NCBI GenBank assembly: GCA_037952775.1
Contig: JBANAY010000003.1
Coordinates: 2,418,001-2,482,000, forward strand
Direction: 5' to 3'
DNA from: Clonostachys chloroleuca
Taxonomy: Eukaryota; Ascomycota; Sordariomycetes; Hypocreales; Bionectriaceae
Length of the DNA stretch: 64,000 bases
Shown: piece by piece, positions 52,639-64,000 of the stretch
Layout: each line of letters opens with the position of its first letter
Position numbering within the stretch: position 1 is the stretch's first letter
The notes under the pieces: model-generated
The model's input: only the letters and a program-made list of their open reading frames with translations
What the model was told of the DNA's origin: nothing
Database searches by the model: none
Translations under genes and position numbers: made by a program

Positions 52639-54056
52639 TTAGACTTTGAATTTCCTTGGATCCAGCTTACTCACGTCGGCACTCTGAGCATCACCGTCAA
52701 AGATGAACTCAGACACGAGCTTACCCGTTGCAGGGCCGTTTTGGATTCCCCAGCACGTGTGCCCACTCGCGACGTACAATCCGGGAGTTTTGGTTTTTCC
52801 AATCAACGGTCCGCTTTCCTGGCCAAATCGCATATGCCGCGGAAGGTAGCAGGCCTGCTTTGCCTTGATAGGAGCAGCGCCCAGGACGGAGCTGATCGTG
52901 CCGATGTAGGAGATGATGTCGTCACATTGGGACTCGTCGCACTCAACTTGATCAGCAGTTTCCGGTAAGGGAATTGCCGTATCAGGCTCGCCTATATAAT
53001 CGTTCAGAAGATGGCCACAAAATATTCTTCGGGGTGGGTACCTACCACATGCATATACTTCTCCGAAAGGCCGAGCATAGATCTCCGGGTCAACGCGCCC
53101 CTTGTGTTTCCGTTTCTGGCCCATTTTGGCTCGGTGTTCGGGGATGTAGTTGGGCGGGAGCTCGATGTCTGTGAATACCGCGTATGGGCTGACCTCGGCC
53201 TCGTACACGACACTGTGCGCTCTCAGGCCTTCCACCTTGGCCTGTGGGAGCACCACTCCCGTCCAGGGTCCAGCCGCCACCACGATGTCCGTTACCTCCT
53301 GGATCTCATTCGTGGTGTTGTATTTGCGGTCAACGTATTCGACTCCCTCGACTCCCGCCGGCGATGACTTGAGCTTGATGACCTTGGAGTTCGTTTTAAT
53401 CTGGACACCGGCGTCCCGAGCGAGCTCGGCAATTGAAGTAGTGAAGTGATGCGGGTGAACCTGGGCTGTCTCGGTCGCGCCAGGCGAGCCCATCTCCGCC
53501 CAAGTCTCGACAATTTCTCGGTCCACATAGTCGAAATCACTCGGGAAGTTGCTTTCTTCTAGCAGATTCTTTGCCGCCGCGTCCTGCTTCGGGAGTTTCT
53601 CCCAAGCTTTGCCCTCTTCATTGGCCTGTTGCAGCTGCTCAAGGCGTTTCTTAGATACCGTGACTTCGATGCTGCCGCAACCCAGCTTTCGATAGCCCCA
53701 TCTCTTGACCCCATCGTGCTCTGCTGCCAGTTCGGCATGCAGTTTGTACGATAGCGGGACAAGACAATCTGGGTATGCCCACAGGGCGAGTAGACCTCCT
53801 GCCTTTCCAGACGCTCCAGTTGCGATGGCCGGAGCCGCCTCCAGCACCGTTATGGTGTGCAAAGCCGGGTTAAACTTTGGATGCCGGGTGAGATAATAAG
53901 CCGTTGTAGAACCGATAATACCACCGCCTATCACAAACGAGGAGAAACCGCCGAATGTTAACATAAACGACCGTCGACCTCGGGAATTCCAGAGCTACCG
54001 AGACCGGTACAGGGTAGGCACTCACCAACGATGACAATGTTGCGCTTGCCCTCCAT
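52639..54056 (-). CDS. FAD-dependent oxidoreductase, DAO family (TDA3-like)
   Basis: A flavoprotein of the D-amino-acid oxidase/sarcosine oxidase fold; the fungal subgroup resembles yeast Tda3, linked to endosome-to-Golgi trafficking, and the substrate is unknown. Three minus-strand exons, 54026-54056, 53046-53927 and 52639-52991, join in phase and give 421 residues. The dinucleotide-binding motif VIVGGGIIGSTTAYYL begins at about residue 8 and is completed only by splicing exon 1 to exon 2. Conserved TGASGKAGGLLA follows. The C-terminal SGHTCWGIQNGPATGKLVSEF matches the second FAD-contact region. The 54-base intron 2 is a multiple of three and free of stops, so it reads through; I removed it because YACGEPDTAIPL then aligns with the family. 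No signal peptide is seen. Confidence 0.9.
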
Positions 54057-55371
54057 TTTTCACTTATGATGCGCAGATTTGATTCCCAGCGCGGGGTTCT
54101 TATCCATGTACCTAAAAAAAAAAAAAAAAAATAAAAATCGGGCTCGGGCTATCTTGGTTGGCTCTTTGGGTGTCCTCTCTGGGTGAATGGAGTTCCTACG
54201 TCCAGGGCTGCTTTGCAGCTCGTCAACGGGTTCCAAGCTACTGGAGAAGCCGGAGCACATATGTGACGCAGCACAGGGTCCACAATGCAAAGCGGATCGA
54301 TGCTGACGAGGGGCAAGCAAAATCAACGGGATAGAGACTAGCGAAACAGGGGAGAAAGTTGGGCCGATGTGGGATGATTTGAGTTGGGATGGGGGGAGGG
54401 AGGGGTCAAGGAGGGGGTTTTGGGAGGATTGGCTGGTATGAGAATTCCAATGGCCGCCGTTATATTTGCGAGCAGGCTGTCAATGCCGGTGTGATCTGGT
54501 ATCTCTGGCAAATGGCCGATGCACCCTTGATTGATTGCGGGTGGATTAATAATGAGTTGTGGTTGGTTTTCAGGTTCGCTTGTGGCGTCTTGGTGCAGCG
54601 ATTGGTGGACGGGACGGAATGGAATGTGCACGGCATTTCAGAACAAGCTCTCGCAGTGAGGCAGCAATTGCCCATTGCCTGCCCTGTAGCGTATGTCTTC
54701 TGCTTCTCATCACTGTTTGACAGGTTTGTGCCACACTAACGGCAGTTAAAGGCTGGGCGCAGTAGGAAGGCGTAACACCCCAGCCGAAAGGTGCTACCCC
54801 GCCAAAGCTCTTTATTGATGTATCTTTAGGCTAGGCTTGGGAGAAGTTGAGCCTTGGAGATCAATTGAAATTGAAGCCTGGTAGGCGCGAATAGATCACT
54901 GAAGCGTATTATTTGACCGGAAACTACGGGGTCCATACTACACAACTTTTGGAGACCCTTGCAAGAATAGGTGCCGTCGTTGCCAGTTTGGTCCCCATTT
55001 ACCAGCAGATACCCGAAACATGCAATAGCCTGTGACGGGTATCCGGTTAGTACCGTTAATGGCAACACGGTTATCTGTTTCAATTATATTTTCCAAATAG
55101 TGAGATCCTTCGGACATTGATCGGGTGTCCATTTCCTCATTCGCGTGAAAAAACTAGACTCGCAAATTCCATTAACTGTGGGCAAAGCTCTCGTTTGGGT
55201 GCATCATCTCCTACGTCATTCCAATCAGTGTAAAATCACCATAATATAGCTTCTTCTCTTGCTGCATAGACAGCACGGCCGTATTGCGTTTTCCGGACCA
55301 CTCAACAGGGGCGTTTCCGTAGCACCGGATCAATCGTCCTGATTAAGCTGGTAATAGCAGGTGCCTTAGCC
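54057..55371. other. Divergent region before glutathione peroxidase
   Basis: No gene is supported. An A18 run at 54114-54131 and a G-rich block at 54389-54425 are the only notable features. Open frames at 54338-54739 overlap on both strands and look accidental. Confidence 0.5.
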
Positions 55372-56272
55372 ATGTTGCGCAATTCCAAATCCTTTTGGCC
55401 CTGCCGTGGTTCCTGCTCGTTTCCGCTGAGACAGTCCATTGGCCTAGTTGGTCAGCAAAGTGGCGGGTTGAACCCGCCCGCGCATTCGCCGAGGCTTCTT
55501 TCGACGAAGGGCCCGACGTACTTCTCTCCTACATTATCTCCCCTCCCCGCCAGCAGATCATTGTTTTCCCACAGACACCCTTCAGGAAGCTTTATTTCAG
55601 TCCGCAAAATGTCGTCCGCCACCAGCTTCTACGATTTCAAGCCGCTTGACAGTACGTGTGACCCCGCCATCTCGTCGCAGAGAACCACGATGCGATTTGG
55701 AACTGCTGCCTCGGCACCTCCAGAGCGCCCTGCCGGCCCTTCCGTTCCTATGAATATACCTGCTAACCTTCGGTTTTTGTCTTCAATTAGAGCGCAACCA
55801 GGAGGTCAACTTCGAAGACTACAAGGGCAAGGTCGTCCTCATCATTAACACCGCCTCCAAGTGCGGCTTCACCCCGCAGTACGAAGGATTCGAGAAGCTC
55901 TACAAGAAGCTCCGCGAGAAGTACAGCGACGACGTTGTATTCCTCGGCTTTCCTTGCAACCAGTTCGGCGGCCAGGAGCCCGGGACCAACGACGACATCC
56001 AGAACTTTTGCCTGGTCAACTATGGCGTCAGCTTCCCCATCATGGGCAAGGTCGACGTCAACGGCGACAACGCCGCGCCCCTCTACAACTGGCTCAAGGA
56101 GCAGCAGCCCGGCATCCTAGGCCTCAAGCGCGTGAAGTGGAACTTTGAGAAGTTCCTCGTCGGCCGCGACGGCAAGGTCAAGGGTCGCTGGGCCAGCACC
56201 ACCAAGCCCGATGCCCTCGAAGCGCCCATTGTCGCGGAGCTCGAGAAGAAGGATGCTGCGTCCAACCTCTAA
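55372..56272 (+). CDS. gpx3: Glutathione peroxidase (Gpx3/Hyr1 type), possibly dual-targeted
   Basis: A thiol peroxidase of the fungal Gpx3/Hyr1 type that reduces hydroperoxides, usually with thioredoxin; in yeast it relays the signal to Yap1. Two exons, 55372-55651 and 55791-56272, join in phase and give 253 residues from the first ATG. An internal ATG at 55609 in a strong context (CAAAATGTC) gives a 174-residue form, the normal cytosolic length. The extra 79 residues are rich in Arg, Ser and Leu with almost no acidic residues, as in mitochondrial presequences. Catalytic features are the peroxidatic Cys118 in NTASKCGF, FPCNQFGGQEPG, the likely resolving Cys167 in NFCLVNYGV, and the catalytic Trp/Asn in KWNFEKFLV (Cys39 and Cys88 in the short form). 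No selenocysteine codon is present. Confidence 0.93.
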
Positions 56273-58583
56273 ATGCGAATGCGCTGGGGAGTATGTTATC
56301 GCTGCAGAGTGGAATTGGAAATGGAGACTATGTGTGTGAGAGGATGTACTTAATTTGAAGATACCCACCATCCAAAGATCCAGGTTTCCTAATCCAAGTT
56401 TTCTTCCCACTTGCTTGATTGATATGAATTAGCCACAGGAACTGGTGCGAACTGTCCCTCAAGATTCTTTACCACGGAACTGAATAACTTGGCCGAGTAT
56501 TCGAATGTGATACTGCTTATCCATCGATATTCAGCATGGAGGTGGGGAATAGATATAAAACCTCCATCTGCCACACTGAGTAACCCATCTGGCTGCGCTT
56601 ACGAGATCCAAATGGGGCGTATGGAAGGAACCAAGTCTTTTCGGACTTCAAACCTTCAAGGATTGACCAGTGAGTAAAGCAACGCCTCGTGGACACAGCC
56701 CCTATCAAACGTATGGTCGCCGTTATTTGGAGCCATGTGCCTAATACTGAGAGATAGAGTCGATCAATACTTCAATCAGTAATACCGGCAATATCTGATT
56801 GCCTCCAAAGACCAAGGTCTTTAATAATCTTGGTATCCCAATGTTTATGCCATGTCATCAGGCTGGCATTTCCTCAAAGCTTTTGCGATTACTTACCCAA
56901 CTTCGCGATTCTCGAGGGGTTGTATGAAGGAATCTGCAATCTCCATTTCAGAGTATACGCTTCTGGGCACAAGCTTTGATTTGATCATCGCCCGATACCC
57001 CGGATACACCACCAAGGCGTCCGTAGCTTCAACGCTTCACTCCACTGGCTGCCTCCATAAATTACCACACCCACATCCATCACACCAAAACCCAACTGCC
57101 GGCTGTGCCTGGGAGGATGGCTGATCTAGGCGCTTCGAGCTAGAATCCCGCATGAGGCTTCGCGGAGGCTTCAAGTCACATTAAAGGACGACATCCCACC
57201 CTTTCACCCACGGGTAAATCGGCATGAGGCAGCTGTGATGAGGGAATCTCACGGCGCCTCTTTTGGGCCTAGAGGAGACTTGTTCTGGTCTCCACTGCTT
57301 ATATTTTTGGCCCATCGGAGGTGACTGCGGCCCTCGACTGGCGCACACCACGCCGTTGAGCTGGGATCGGCAATGCAGGTCCCCGTATTTCTCGCATTGA
57401 GCGGCCAAGATTGCATTTTGCCTCCTCGCGATGGGCGCTCTGGAGGGTCAGGGACATTCTCGTAAACTTCGTATTAGAGACAAGCATGTTATCAAATTTC
57501 CCTACACAATGAAGCGTATTTGGTTGACGTTCAGAGTGAGAAGGAGTAGGCGATCGGTGTGTGTGCGTCCAAGGGAGATCCCAGGGACGATCAACCAGAT
57601 CTGAAGTTACTGTGTATGAGTTGTGTATCTAACATAGATGTAACCTAGGACCAAGAAAAGCAGTCATCAACATCGTGGCACAACTCTCTTCGGGCCACAC
57701 ATCAGCATATGTCGACAGGCCTCGCAGAGCTCGCCTATACAGAGTTAGACAAAAGGGCGAGTCAGCTTACTGGAAGGCAGACCCCGGCTTTCGGCTGATC
57801 GAAGACATGCCCTTACCCCTGACTAGCTCAGACTTGGGAATATTATAGGGCTGGTTGTTGTGCTCCCGTTTAATTCTCCATTTCAGCTCTTCCCGAAGAG
57901 GCATTACCCACTTAGATCTCCATCATGTCTAACACGCCACCTGGTTTCTCTTGTGGTTCTGGACTGGTCAGAGCACTTGGCCCGTTCGCTCTGAATGCTT
58001 CATGGTATGCTTAGCCTCTTTGATTCGAGATACGAACGAGGGGATGTACTCACCTAGGATTCTACAGCCTACGTGAAGTTATCAACGAATCACGGTATCG
58101 TGTGGGAAATGTAACAACAAGAGGGAATCCTAACCGAGTGTTGGTAGGCAGAGGAGGCCCTCTTCATTGCAGAATACTGCGCCTCGCGTTGCCGCTAGAG
58201 CAGACCAATGCAAGCCTCGCCCGTTTCACATTTCACGCTCCACATCCTTAGTCCCATCTCTCGCCATCACTTACATCCCTGCCAGGCAACACACATGTCT
58301 GTATTAGCATTTCGAGTCTACTTCGAGATTGGGGGTGGAGTAGAGTCAGCCTGAATTAGCCCAATGTCACAATACGCCAGGAACGAGCTGGGCTCTGTAT
58401 GGATGATATATAAGATGTTCGAAGCAGGTGTTCACGTCACTTGCTCTTGGTTTAGGTCTCAGTGTCGCTGGCTACTGTCTTTTGCCTCGTCTCTAACAGT
58501 CATTCTTTGGTTGAACACATTCATTCGTTAAATCATACACTCGCTTATTCAATTGTTAATTCTGTGCGGCAAAAACAGTCACC
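56273..58583. other. 2.3-kb region before the aspartic protease gene
   Basis: No gene is supported; frames are short. TATATAAG at 58407-58414, 170 bases before the protease start, is listed separately. A CT-rich leader follows it. Confidence 0.5.
58407..58414 (+). promoter_or_regulatory. TATA box of the aspartic protease gene
   Basis: TATATAAG, about 170 bases upstream of ATG 58584, the usual distance in filamentous fungi. Confidence 0.5.
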
Positions 58584-60910
58584 ATGCTCTCTCGTTTCCT
58601 CTCTCTCGCGGCCCTACCTCTAGCCGCAAGCGCCCTGGCGAGCCCCGATGCTCAGAATGGCGATTCTGGCATCCTCGCTTTTCCCATCACCGGCTCGGTT
58701 GGCGCCCCTATCGTGAAGAGCCTCACCAAGCGACAGTCCGATATTAGCCTGGAGAACCAACTGCTCGGCACACTCTATACCATCGATGTCACAGTCGGTA
58801 CCCCAGGCCAGACGGTCAAGCTTCAGTTTGATACTGGTTCTGCCGAGCTCTGGGTGAACCCCATCTGCGCCTATTCCGACAACCCCAGCCTGTGCCAGGA
58901 GGCTGGCCGGTTCACCCAGAGTACTTCCTTCGTGAACCTCAACACCCCCGGTGGTGTCGACTACAAGATTGGCAAAGTCGAGTTCATTTACGGCTACGAC
59001 CATGTCACCATTGGATGTAAGTCATAAAGCACCGCCATGTCTTGCGTGGGGTATTACCACTTTTAATTGAATTGACTCGGCTAATCACTTCCTCTCAATA
59101 GCTGCGAAACTGACCCAGCAGATTTTCGGTGTCACCACCAACAGCAGCAAGGTCAGCGTCGGTATCTTGGGAGTCGGCCCCAGTGTGACTAGCTGGAACA
59201 GCCCTTACCCTTACGTCCTTGACAATCTAGCCTCGGGGGCTTCATCAACAGCAGAGCTTTCAGTCTTGATATTCGCAAGGTCGACGACACTCGAGGTCTG
59301 TCTATATCCTGGTCCTCGACTTGTTACAAGAGCTCACACTTTGCTAGGTGCCGTTGTCTTCGGAGGTATTGACACTAAGAAGTTCTCCGGTAAATTGGAG
59401 AAGCTTCCTATCGTCCCTGCTGCTCAGACTCCCGACAAGACAGTTCGGTACGTTGAAACAGCTTTTGTGTTTGTCTAAGTGTTCCTGATATACTAATCCC
59501 TTCTAGTTACTGGGTCAACCTTGAAGGCATTACTGTTAGCCTTCCTAACGGCCAAGATGTTTCCGTCTTCTCCTCTGGAAAGCTTCCTGTTCTACTCGAC
59601 AGCGGCTTCACTCTCACTGGTCTCCCCAGCGCCATGTTCGAGGCGCTCGCCAAGGCCTTCAACGCCAACCCCAACGTCGCCTACCCCTTAGTTGACTGTG
59701 CTCTCATCAACACCAAGGGCACAGTAGACTTCAAGTTCGGCAACACCGTTATCAATGTCCCCTATGCCGACTTCATCTGGCGTCCTCAGCCCGGGACCTG
59801 CCAGCTGGGTGTCTTCCGAAGCGATGGTAAGTGTTTACTGCTTCAGTCTGGAATTAAGGAGAGAAAATTGACCAGGATCGTTAGACTTCCCCGTCCTCGG
59901 CGATACATTCCTTCGAGCCGCTTACGTCGTCTACGATTGGGACAACCGTAACATCCACATTGCCAACAACGAAGACTGCGGATCCAACCTAGTTGCCATT
60001 GGAAAGGGTGCCAATGCAGTTCCCTCCTTGACCGGAGACTGCCCGTCCTCCAACCCAACCTCCAGCTCCTCCACGTCCGCTCCTGCTTCCACCACCTCCG
60101 TTTCGTCAACCAGCACCAGCGAGCCCCCTAAGACGACCTCCTCCTCCTCGTCTTCTTCCTCCGCTTCATCTGCTGCCTCCACATCATCCACCTCCAGGTC
60201 ATCTGCTGCCTCCACATCATCCACCTCCAGGTCATCTACCCAGACTCCCCAGTCAAGCTCTTCCAGTGCTCCTGGAACCCCCATCTCTTCAGCCAGTGTG
60301 ACCAGCACCCCTGGTTCCTCTTCTGAAGTAATCAAGACTACCTCCTCATACAGCTGGAGCAACTCGACCATCACCAGCACTGGGTCCCAGACCACCCCCC
60401 CGTCAAGGAGACTTCCACCTTCACCACAACCCAGACGTACACAGTCACCTCGTGCGCCCCCACCGTCACCAACTGCCCCCTGGGCCACGTAACCACTGCC
60501 ACCATCACCAGCACCGTCTACTGGTGCCCCGCCACCTCCGGCACCTTCACCATCCCCCAGACCGTCGTCTGCACCAAGCCGGCCTGCCAATCCAACCCCA
60601 CGAGCACCATCAACCACGTCGTCACCGTCGTCCCCGCCCCAACCAACTCCGTGCCCGTCCAGATCCCGGGCTGCACCGCCTGCGCCTCCCCCGTTGTCCA
60701 GACCACGGCGGCCAACTCCCCCAGCAGACCAAGCCGGCGGCCTGGAACCCTCTCCCGATCGGCGGCGTCAGCACCGTGACCACTCCCGCCGCCGCCCCCA
60801 CCACCACCACCATCCGGGCCTCCTCGGTCCCCACTGCAGGTGCTACCGGCTGGAACGCACCCGGCCCTATCGCCCTGGGTCTTGGTGCCTTGGTCGCTGC
60901 TCTACTGTAA
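58584..60910 (+). CDS. Secreted, GPI-anchored pepsin-type aspartic protease, three frameshifts
   Basis: A yapsin/OPSB-like protease (family A1) bound for the cell surface. Five exons are seen: 58584-59016, 59102-59295, 59348-59447, 59507-59826 and 59885-60910. A signal peptide (about 1-19) precedes a short propeptide ending in a Kex2-type Lys-Arg at 49-50. The catalytic motifs are FDTGSAELWV and LDSGFTLTGL (DSGF in place of the usual DSGT/S). The catalytic region ends near GDTFLRAAYVVYDWDN. A long Ser/Thr-rich, probably O-glycosylated stalk follows, then a segment with paired Cys, and a hydrophobic tail (PGPIALGLGALVAALL) that fits GPI attachment. The frame breaks at three homopolymers: G5 at 59235-59239, C7 at 60395-60401 and C5 at 60718-60722. 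Adding one base to each gives an unbroken frame of about 691 residues with all phases correct, so sequence error is likely. Confidence 0.85.
60166..60231 (+). repeat. Tandem 33-base repeat, two copies, in the protease stalk
   Basis: Two identical 33-base units (60166-60198 and 60199-60231), followed by the first bases of a third. They encode SSAASTSSTSR twice, in frame, in the Ser/Thr-rich stalk. Copy number of such repeats often varies between strains. Confidence 0.8.
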
Positions 60911-63900
60911 GGGCAGAGCCGAGTGAGTTTCTGGTGAAGGGAGGGTTGATCATTGCTATGGCTCTCAGCCGTTCGTCCCTGGGAAGGGGGAGCGGCTGGA
61001 GAGAAATGAATAGATGAATTTGGGTATACTACGCTTTCTAGAGGCTTACTTCCTTTTTGGGACTTGCCTACTTTTTAAATGTTAATGTTTTTTGGATACT
61101 TTTGGATGCTTTGTGGTGGGTTGTCGATGGAAGGGATGTATCTTCTTTACTCTCCTTCATGCCATTGTCTTTGGATGGTCCAAGTAGATATATGATCAAA
61201 TGAAGATTGACTTGAGGTCAAACCAATATTCATTCCAGGTTGAATCCCCAGCTAAGAAAGTAAATAGGAAGATATCTTCGACACAGTTGTAGTTTTGTAC
61301 ACTGGTGTAGCAAGAATTGGCATTTGATCATGGTAGCTTCAAGACCTAACCAAGCGACTGTCATGTAAGTGAGAGAGCCGGTATTATTGATAACCAAAAC
61401 CAAAACCAAAACACTATTCAAATTACATTATATTCTACAATGATGGACTTGATTTTTCCATATTGGGTTAATTCTTTTGATATCATGTCAGATTTCATTG
61501 CCAATGTCCCTTTCTGCCCCCAACACCATCCACTTCTCCGATTCTTTTCGCCCCCACCCCCAAGAAGCTCATTCACCCAAGTCTCTGTCTGCATGGTGCA
61601 GAACATGAATTGGGTAAGGGGAGTCTGAGGATACGTCCCGGAGTAATACTCGGCTGCCAAGTGGCCTGGTGTCATCGCAGTGCGCCAATATTACTTTGCT
61701 TCATCCACGCCACGAGGGTCTTTACCCTATACTCGGACGAGCAGCATGGTCGACTCTGTTTTATCCATTATACCCTCGGCGATAACTTTCTGATAACTCG
61801 TATTATAAAGACGGGGTAGGGGTGGCTCTGTGATCCCTATGAGGGGTGTTTTGGGGTTTTCGCAGAATACGAGTTTCGCAGAAATGGTAGATCTCACCCG
61901 CTAGCTGTCTCCGCTCACAACAGAAAGTCATGGATCGTAGCAGACATTGATAGGACACGCGCTGCAAGGATCAGGTCTTCATGGGCATTCTCAATCGGTT
62001 CCATCTAATACGAGGGCGAGTCAACAACGAAGGAAACCCCGAGTCTCCGACAAGATAGTAAGCTGATGGACTTCGGTTAGGTTAGGTGAGCGCACATGCA
62101 GCGCGTATAGCCCAGTGCAATATCGAACCCACCACTCGCCGTTCATATCTGACGGCGATGGCCCGAGCATGAGGAGTCGAGAAGACTCGATAATATATTG
62201 GCTCTCTTGCACAGTTAAAGCGCTGAATTGGGACTCATCGTACGACTGAGTGACCGCCGTGCATACATATAAGGGCATTTAGGGAAACAAAAATCCCTCT
62301 CGTGGGAGGATATAATATATAGTTACTCAGATATATAGACTTCACCGGCGCCTCGGAGTTCCCAAATCCGACTTATTGGCCTCTGCTATCTGCAGCGACG
62401 CACATTTGGCAGTGGTCAATGCATATATTAGGCTTAGAAGGGGAAATCTGCGTATTTCGTACCTATGCACGGCTGACAGCTGCAATGATCCATCCCGTCT
62501 TTCCTGGCTGCAGTGAACGTACATCATGTATGTACCTATGCATGTGGACTGGCAGTCACCAATGTGTACACATGCACGAATACGTGTTGTGTGCCGTCTT
62601 GTTCTCGCAGATTCCACCCGGTCCTACTTGTGTCCCTCCCGCGCGTCGTCGCAATAGAAAAATAGGACAAAGATGGAATGATTCCCTTCCCTTCCCTTTT
62701 GCTTCGCCGCACACACCCGTTTCCCTCTCAATGCCCAATGAACCCATCTGGCGGCCCTCACTACGTAGGTACCCAAGGGAAACAAGGGCCCTTGCCGATT
62801 CGCCCGGACGGAAACTGGGAGCGTAGCATCACAGAGGGTGTGATGTGGTATCGCATATCGTATCGCACCGCATGGCCCAAACCCTATAGCGCGAACGCAA
62901 TGGCACTTGACCCGGATGCACGAACTAGAATGGAACCTTTGCTGTCTATCAATCGACAGCGGGGGGCGCACGGTTAAACCCGCCGAAAAGCCTGTTTGGA
63001 GCCCTCTTCCGTCGGTGAGTCGCAGAAGGCTCCCCGAAGGTCGCCATCACGACCTGACATGTCGTCTTGAGAATTAATTGACCTGAAGGCGAGACATCTC
63101 CGGACCACTTGGCTGCCCGGCGAGGTCTCCATGTTCGTGAGAGGAGAGGGAGCCCCCCAGGTTTTCCTAATCACCTGGGTTGCATATCTTGGCAAGCGAG
63201 CTACCGCCAATATTTCAACTGCCCTGAATTGCTCGCATCTCTAGTGGAGGGCACGGAATGGTTATCATCGGCAGATTGACATATTCCGCAGAGCCGTCGG
63301 GAGATGGTGTGCAGGATACGCGTTTAGGCACTTGCCGGAGACGACTGGAGACAAGGTAGATTTGAGGCTTCGGGTTATTGCGCCTGAAGCTAAGCTCTAG
63401 TCTTCGGCATCTGCTGTGTGGTTCTGGCCATCACATATGCCATCTGCTCGACAAAGGAATTGGAAACACTCTGCCATCGGGACCTGGGAGAGGATCAAGC
63501 TGAGCGTCGTAATCTCTCCTCATCTCTGGGACTTGTCATTTAATAGATACAACACAACCACGAACAGGCAAGAGCCGACATCATCGGCTTAACACACCTG
63601 TTATACGCGATAGAAGCCGTGCCTGGTGGTAACATCCGGCAACTTAACTACCAACCCACCTCACCGACCGAGGCGACACAACCTTCTTTCCTCCTCGTCC
63701 TGACTAGACCAAACCCAGCTAACCATCACAGTCGACGCCGAGAGATAGCCCGAGAAGCGCTGCGCAGCAAATCCTCTGCGAGATCGTGTGTCGCTCTGGG
63801 GTAGGCAGGCAGAGAGCAGCTTCAATCGCTCTAGGGGAGGGGCTTCCCTTTCCCCAGATTCTTCCCGCCGTGATTAGGCAGGTCGAGCTGAGAAAGCCCG

Positions 63901-64000
63901 ACCGATAAAATTGGTGCTGCCTGTCATCGTAAATCTGGGGCGGCGGTACTTATCTCGGCGATTCTTGCGGGGAAATTTCCCTCCTGTAAGACTGCAAAGT
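60911..64000. other. 3.1-kb right end with no supported gene
   Basis: After the protease 3' flank I see only short frames. A small hexanucleotide repeat, (CCAAAA)3, lies at 61394-61411. No gene, tRNA or mobile element is recognised up to the window end. Confidence 0.45.

Noticed and set aside
54389..54739. A Gly-rich 116-codon plus-strand frame and its minus-strand counterpart
   Set aside because: The Gly run comes from a G-rich tract, and no start context, intron or domain supports either strand.
58584..60910. Programmed frameshifting to explain the protease and aldolase breaks
   Set aside because: Three shifts in one gene without slippery heptamers or pseudoknots, plus the same homopolymer context in two unrelated genes, fit sequence error much better.

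Overview
The window is nuclear DNA of a filamentous ascomycete (Pezizomycotina, probably a sordariomycete; the class is inferred, not shown). Genes are interrupted by short introns of about 50-90 bases with GT...AG borders and CTAAC-like branch sites. The recognisable proteins are fungal (Cut12 of the spindle pole body, Cwc2, Nop16, CPC-3/GCN2, Rit1, a PHO-4/Pho89-type phosphate permease, a GPI-type aspartic protease). There is no operon structure, prokaryotic island, CRISPR array, or recognised tRNA, rRNA or transposon.

Layout. At the left edge is the 3' part of an unrecognised gene (1-803). From 1.7 to 21 kb the window is dense with housekeeping genes: cwc2 (+), ureF (-), cut12 (-), GCN2/cpc-3 (+), cdc34 (+), a UIM-containing protein resembling USP25/28 (+), and a Sis1/Psi1-type Hsp40 (+). 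After a 2.6-kb gap, 23.5-31.2 kb holds a HAD phosphatase (+), RIT1 (-), a Gfo/Idh/MocA oxidoreductase (-) and, divergent from it, a DapA-family aldolase (+). From 31 to 50 kb genes are sparse: ribosomal protein eL30 (-), a phosphate permease (-) and an MFS transporter (+), separated by 2.5-5 kb of sequence with no convincing gene. From 50 to 61 kb lie a MARVEL-domain membrane protein (+), nop16 (-), a TDA3-like FAD oxidoreductase (-), glutathione peroxidase (+) and a GPI-anchored aspartic protease (+). The last 3 kb has no gene I can support.

I assembled exons by hand. In each multi-exon model built on a recognised family, splice phases fit and the coding length is a multiple of three, with three exceptions. 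RIT1, the DapA-like aldolase and the aspartic protease together need five single-base insertions, every one inside a run of five or seven C or G. That points to homopolymer shortening in the assembly, or less likely to real pseudogenisation, and is the strongest unusual signal here.

Functionally the genes are mostly unrelated neighbours. Two juxtapositions deserve attention. GCN2, which controls translation of the Gcn4/CPC-1 activator, sits directly upstream of cdc34, the E2 that drives Gcn4 degradation in yeast. The oxidoreductase and the aldolase are divergently arranged and could serve one catabolic route. I did not find an obvious new multi-gene system; most of the window is ordinary euchromatin.
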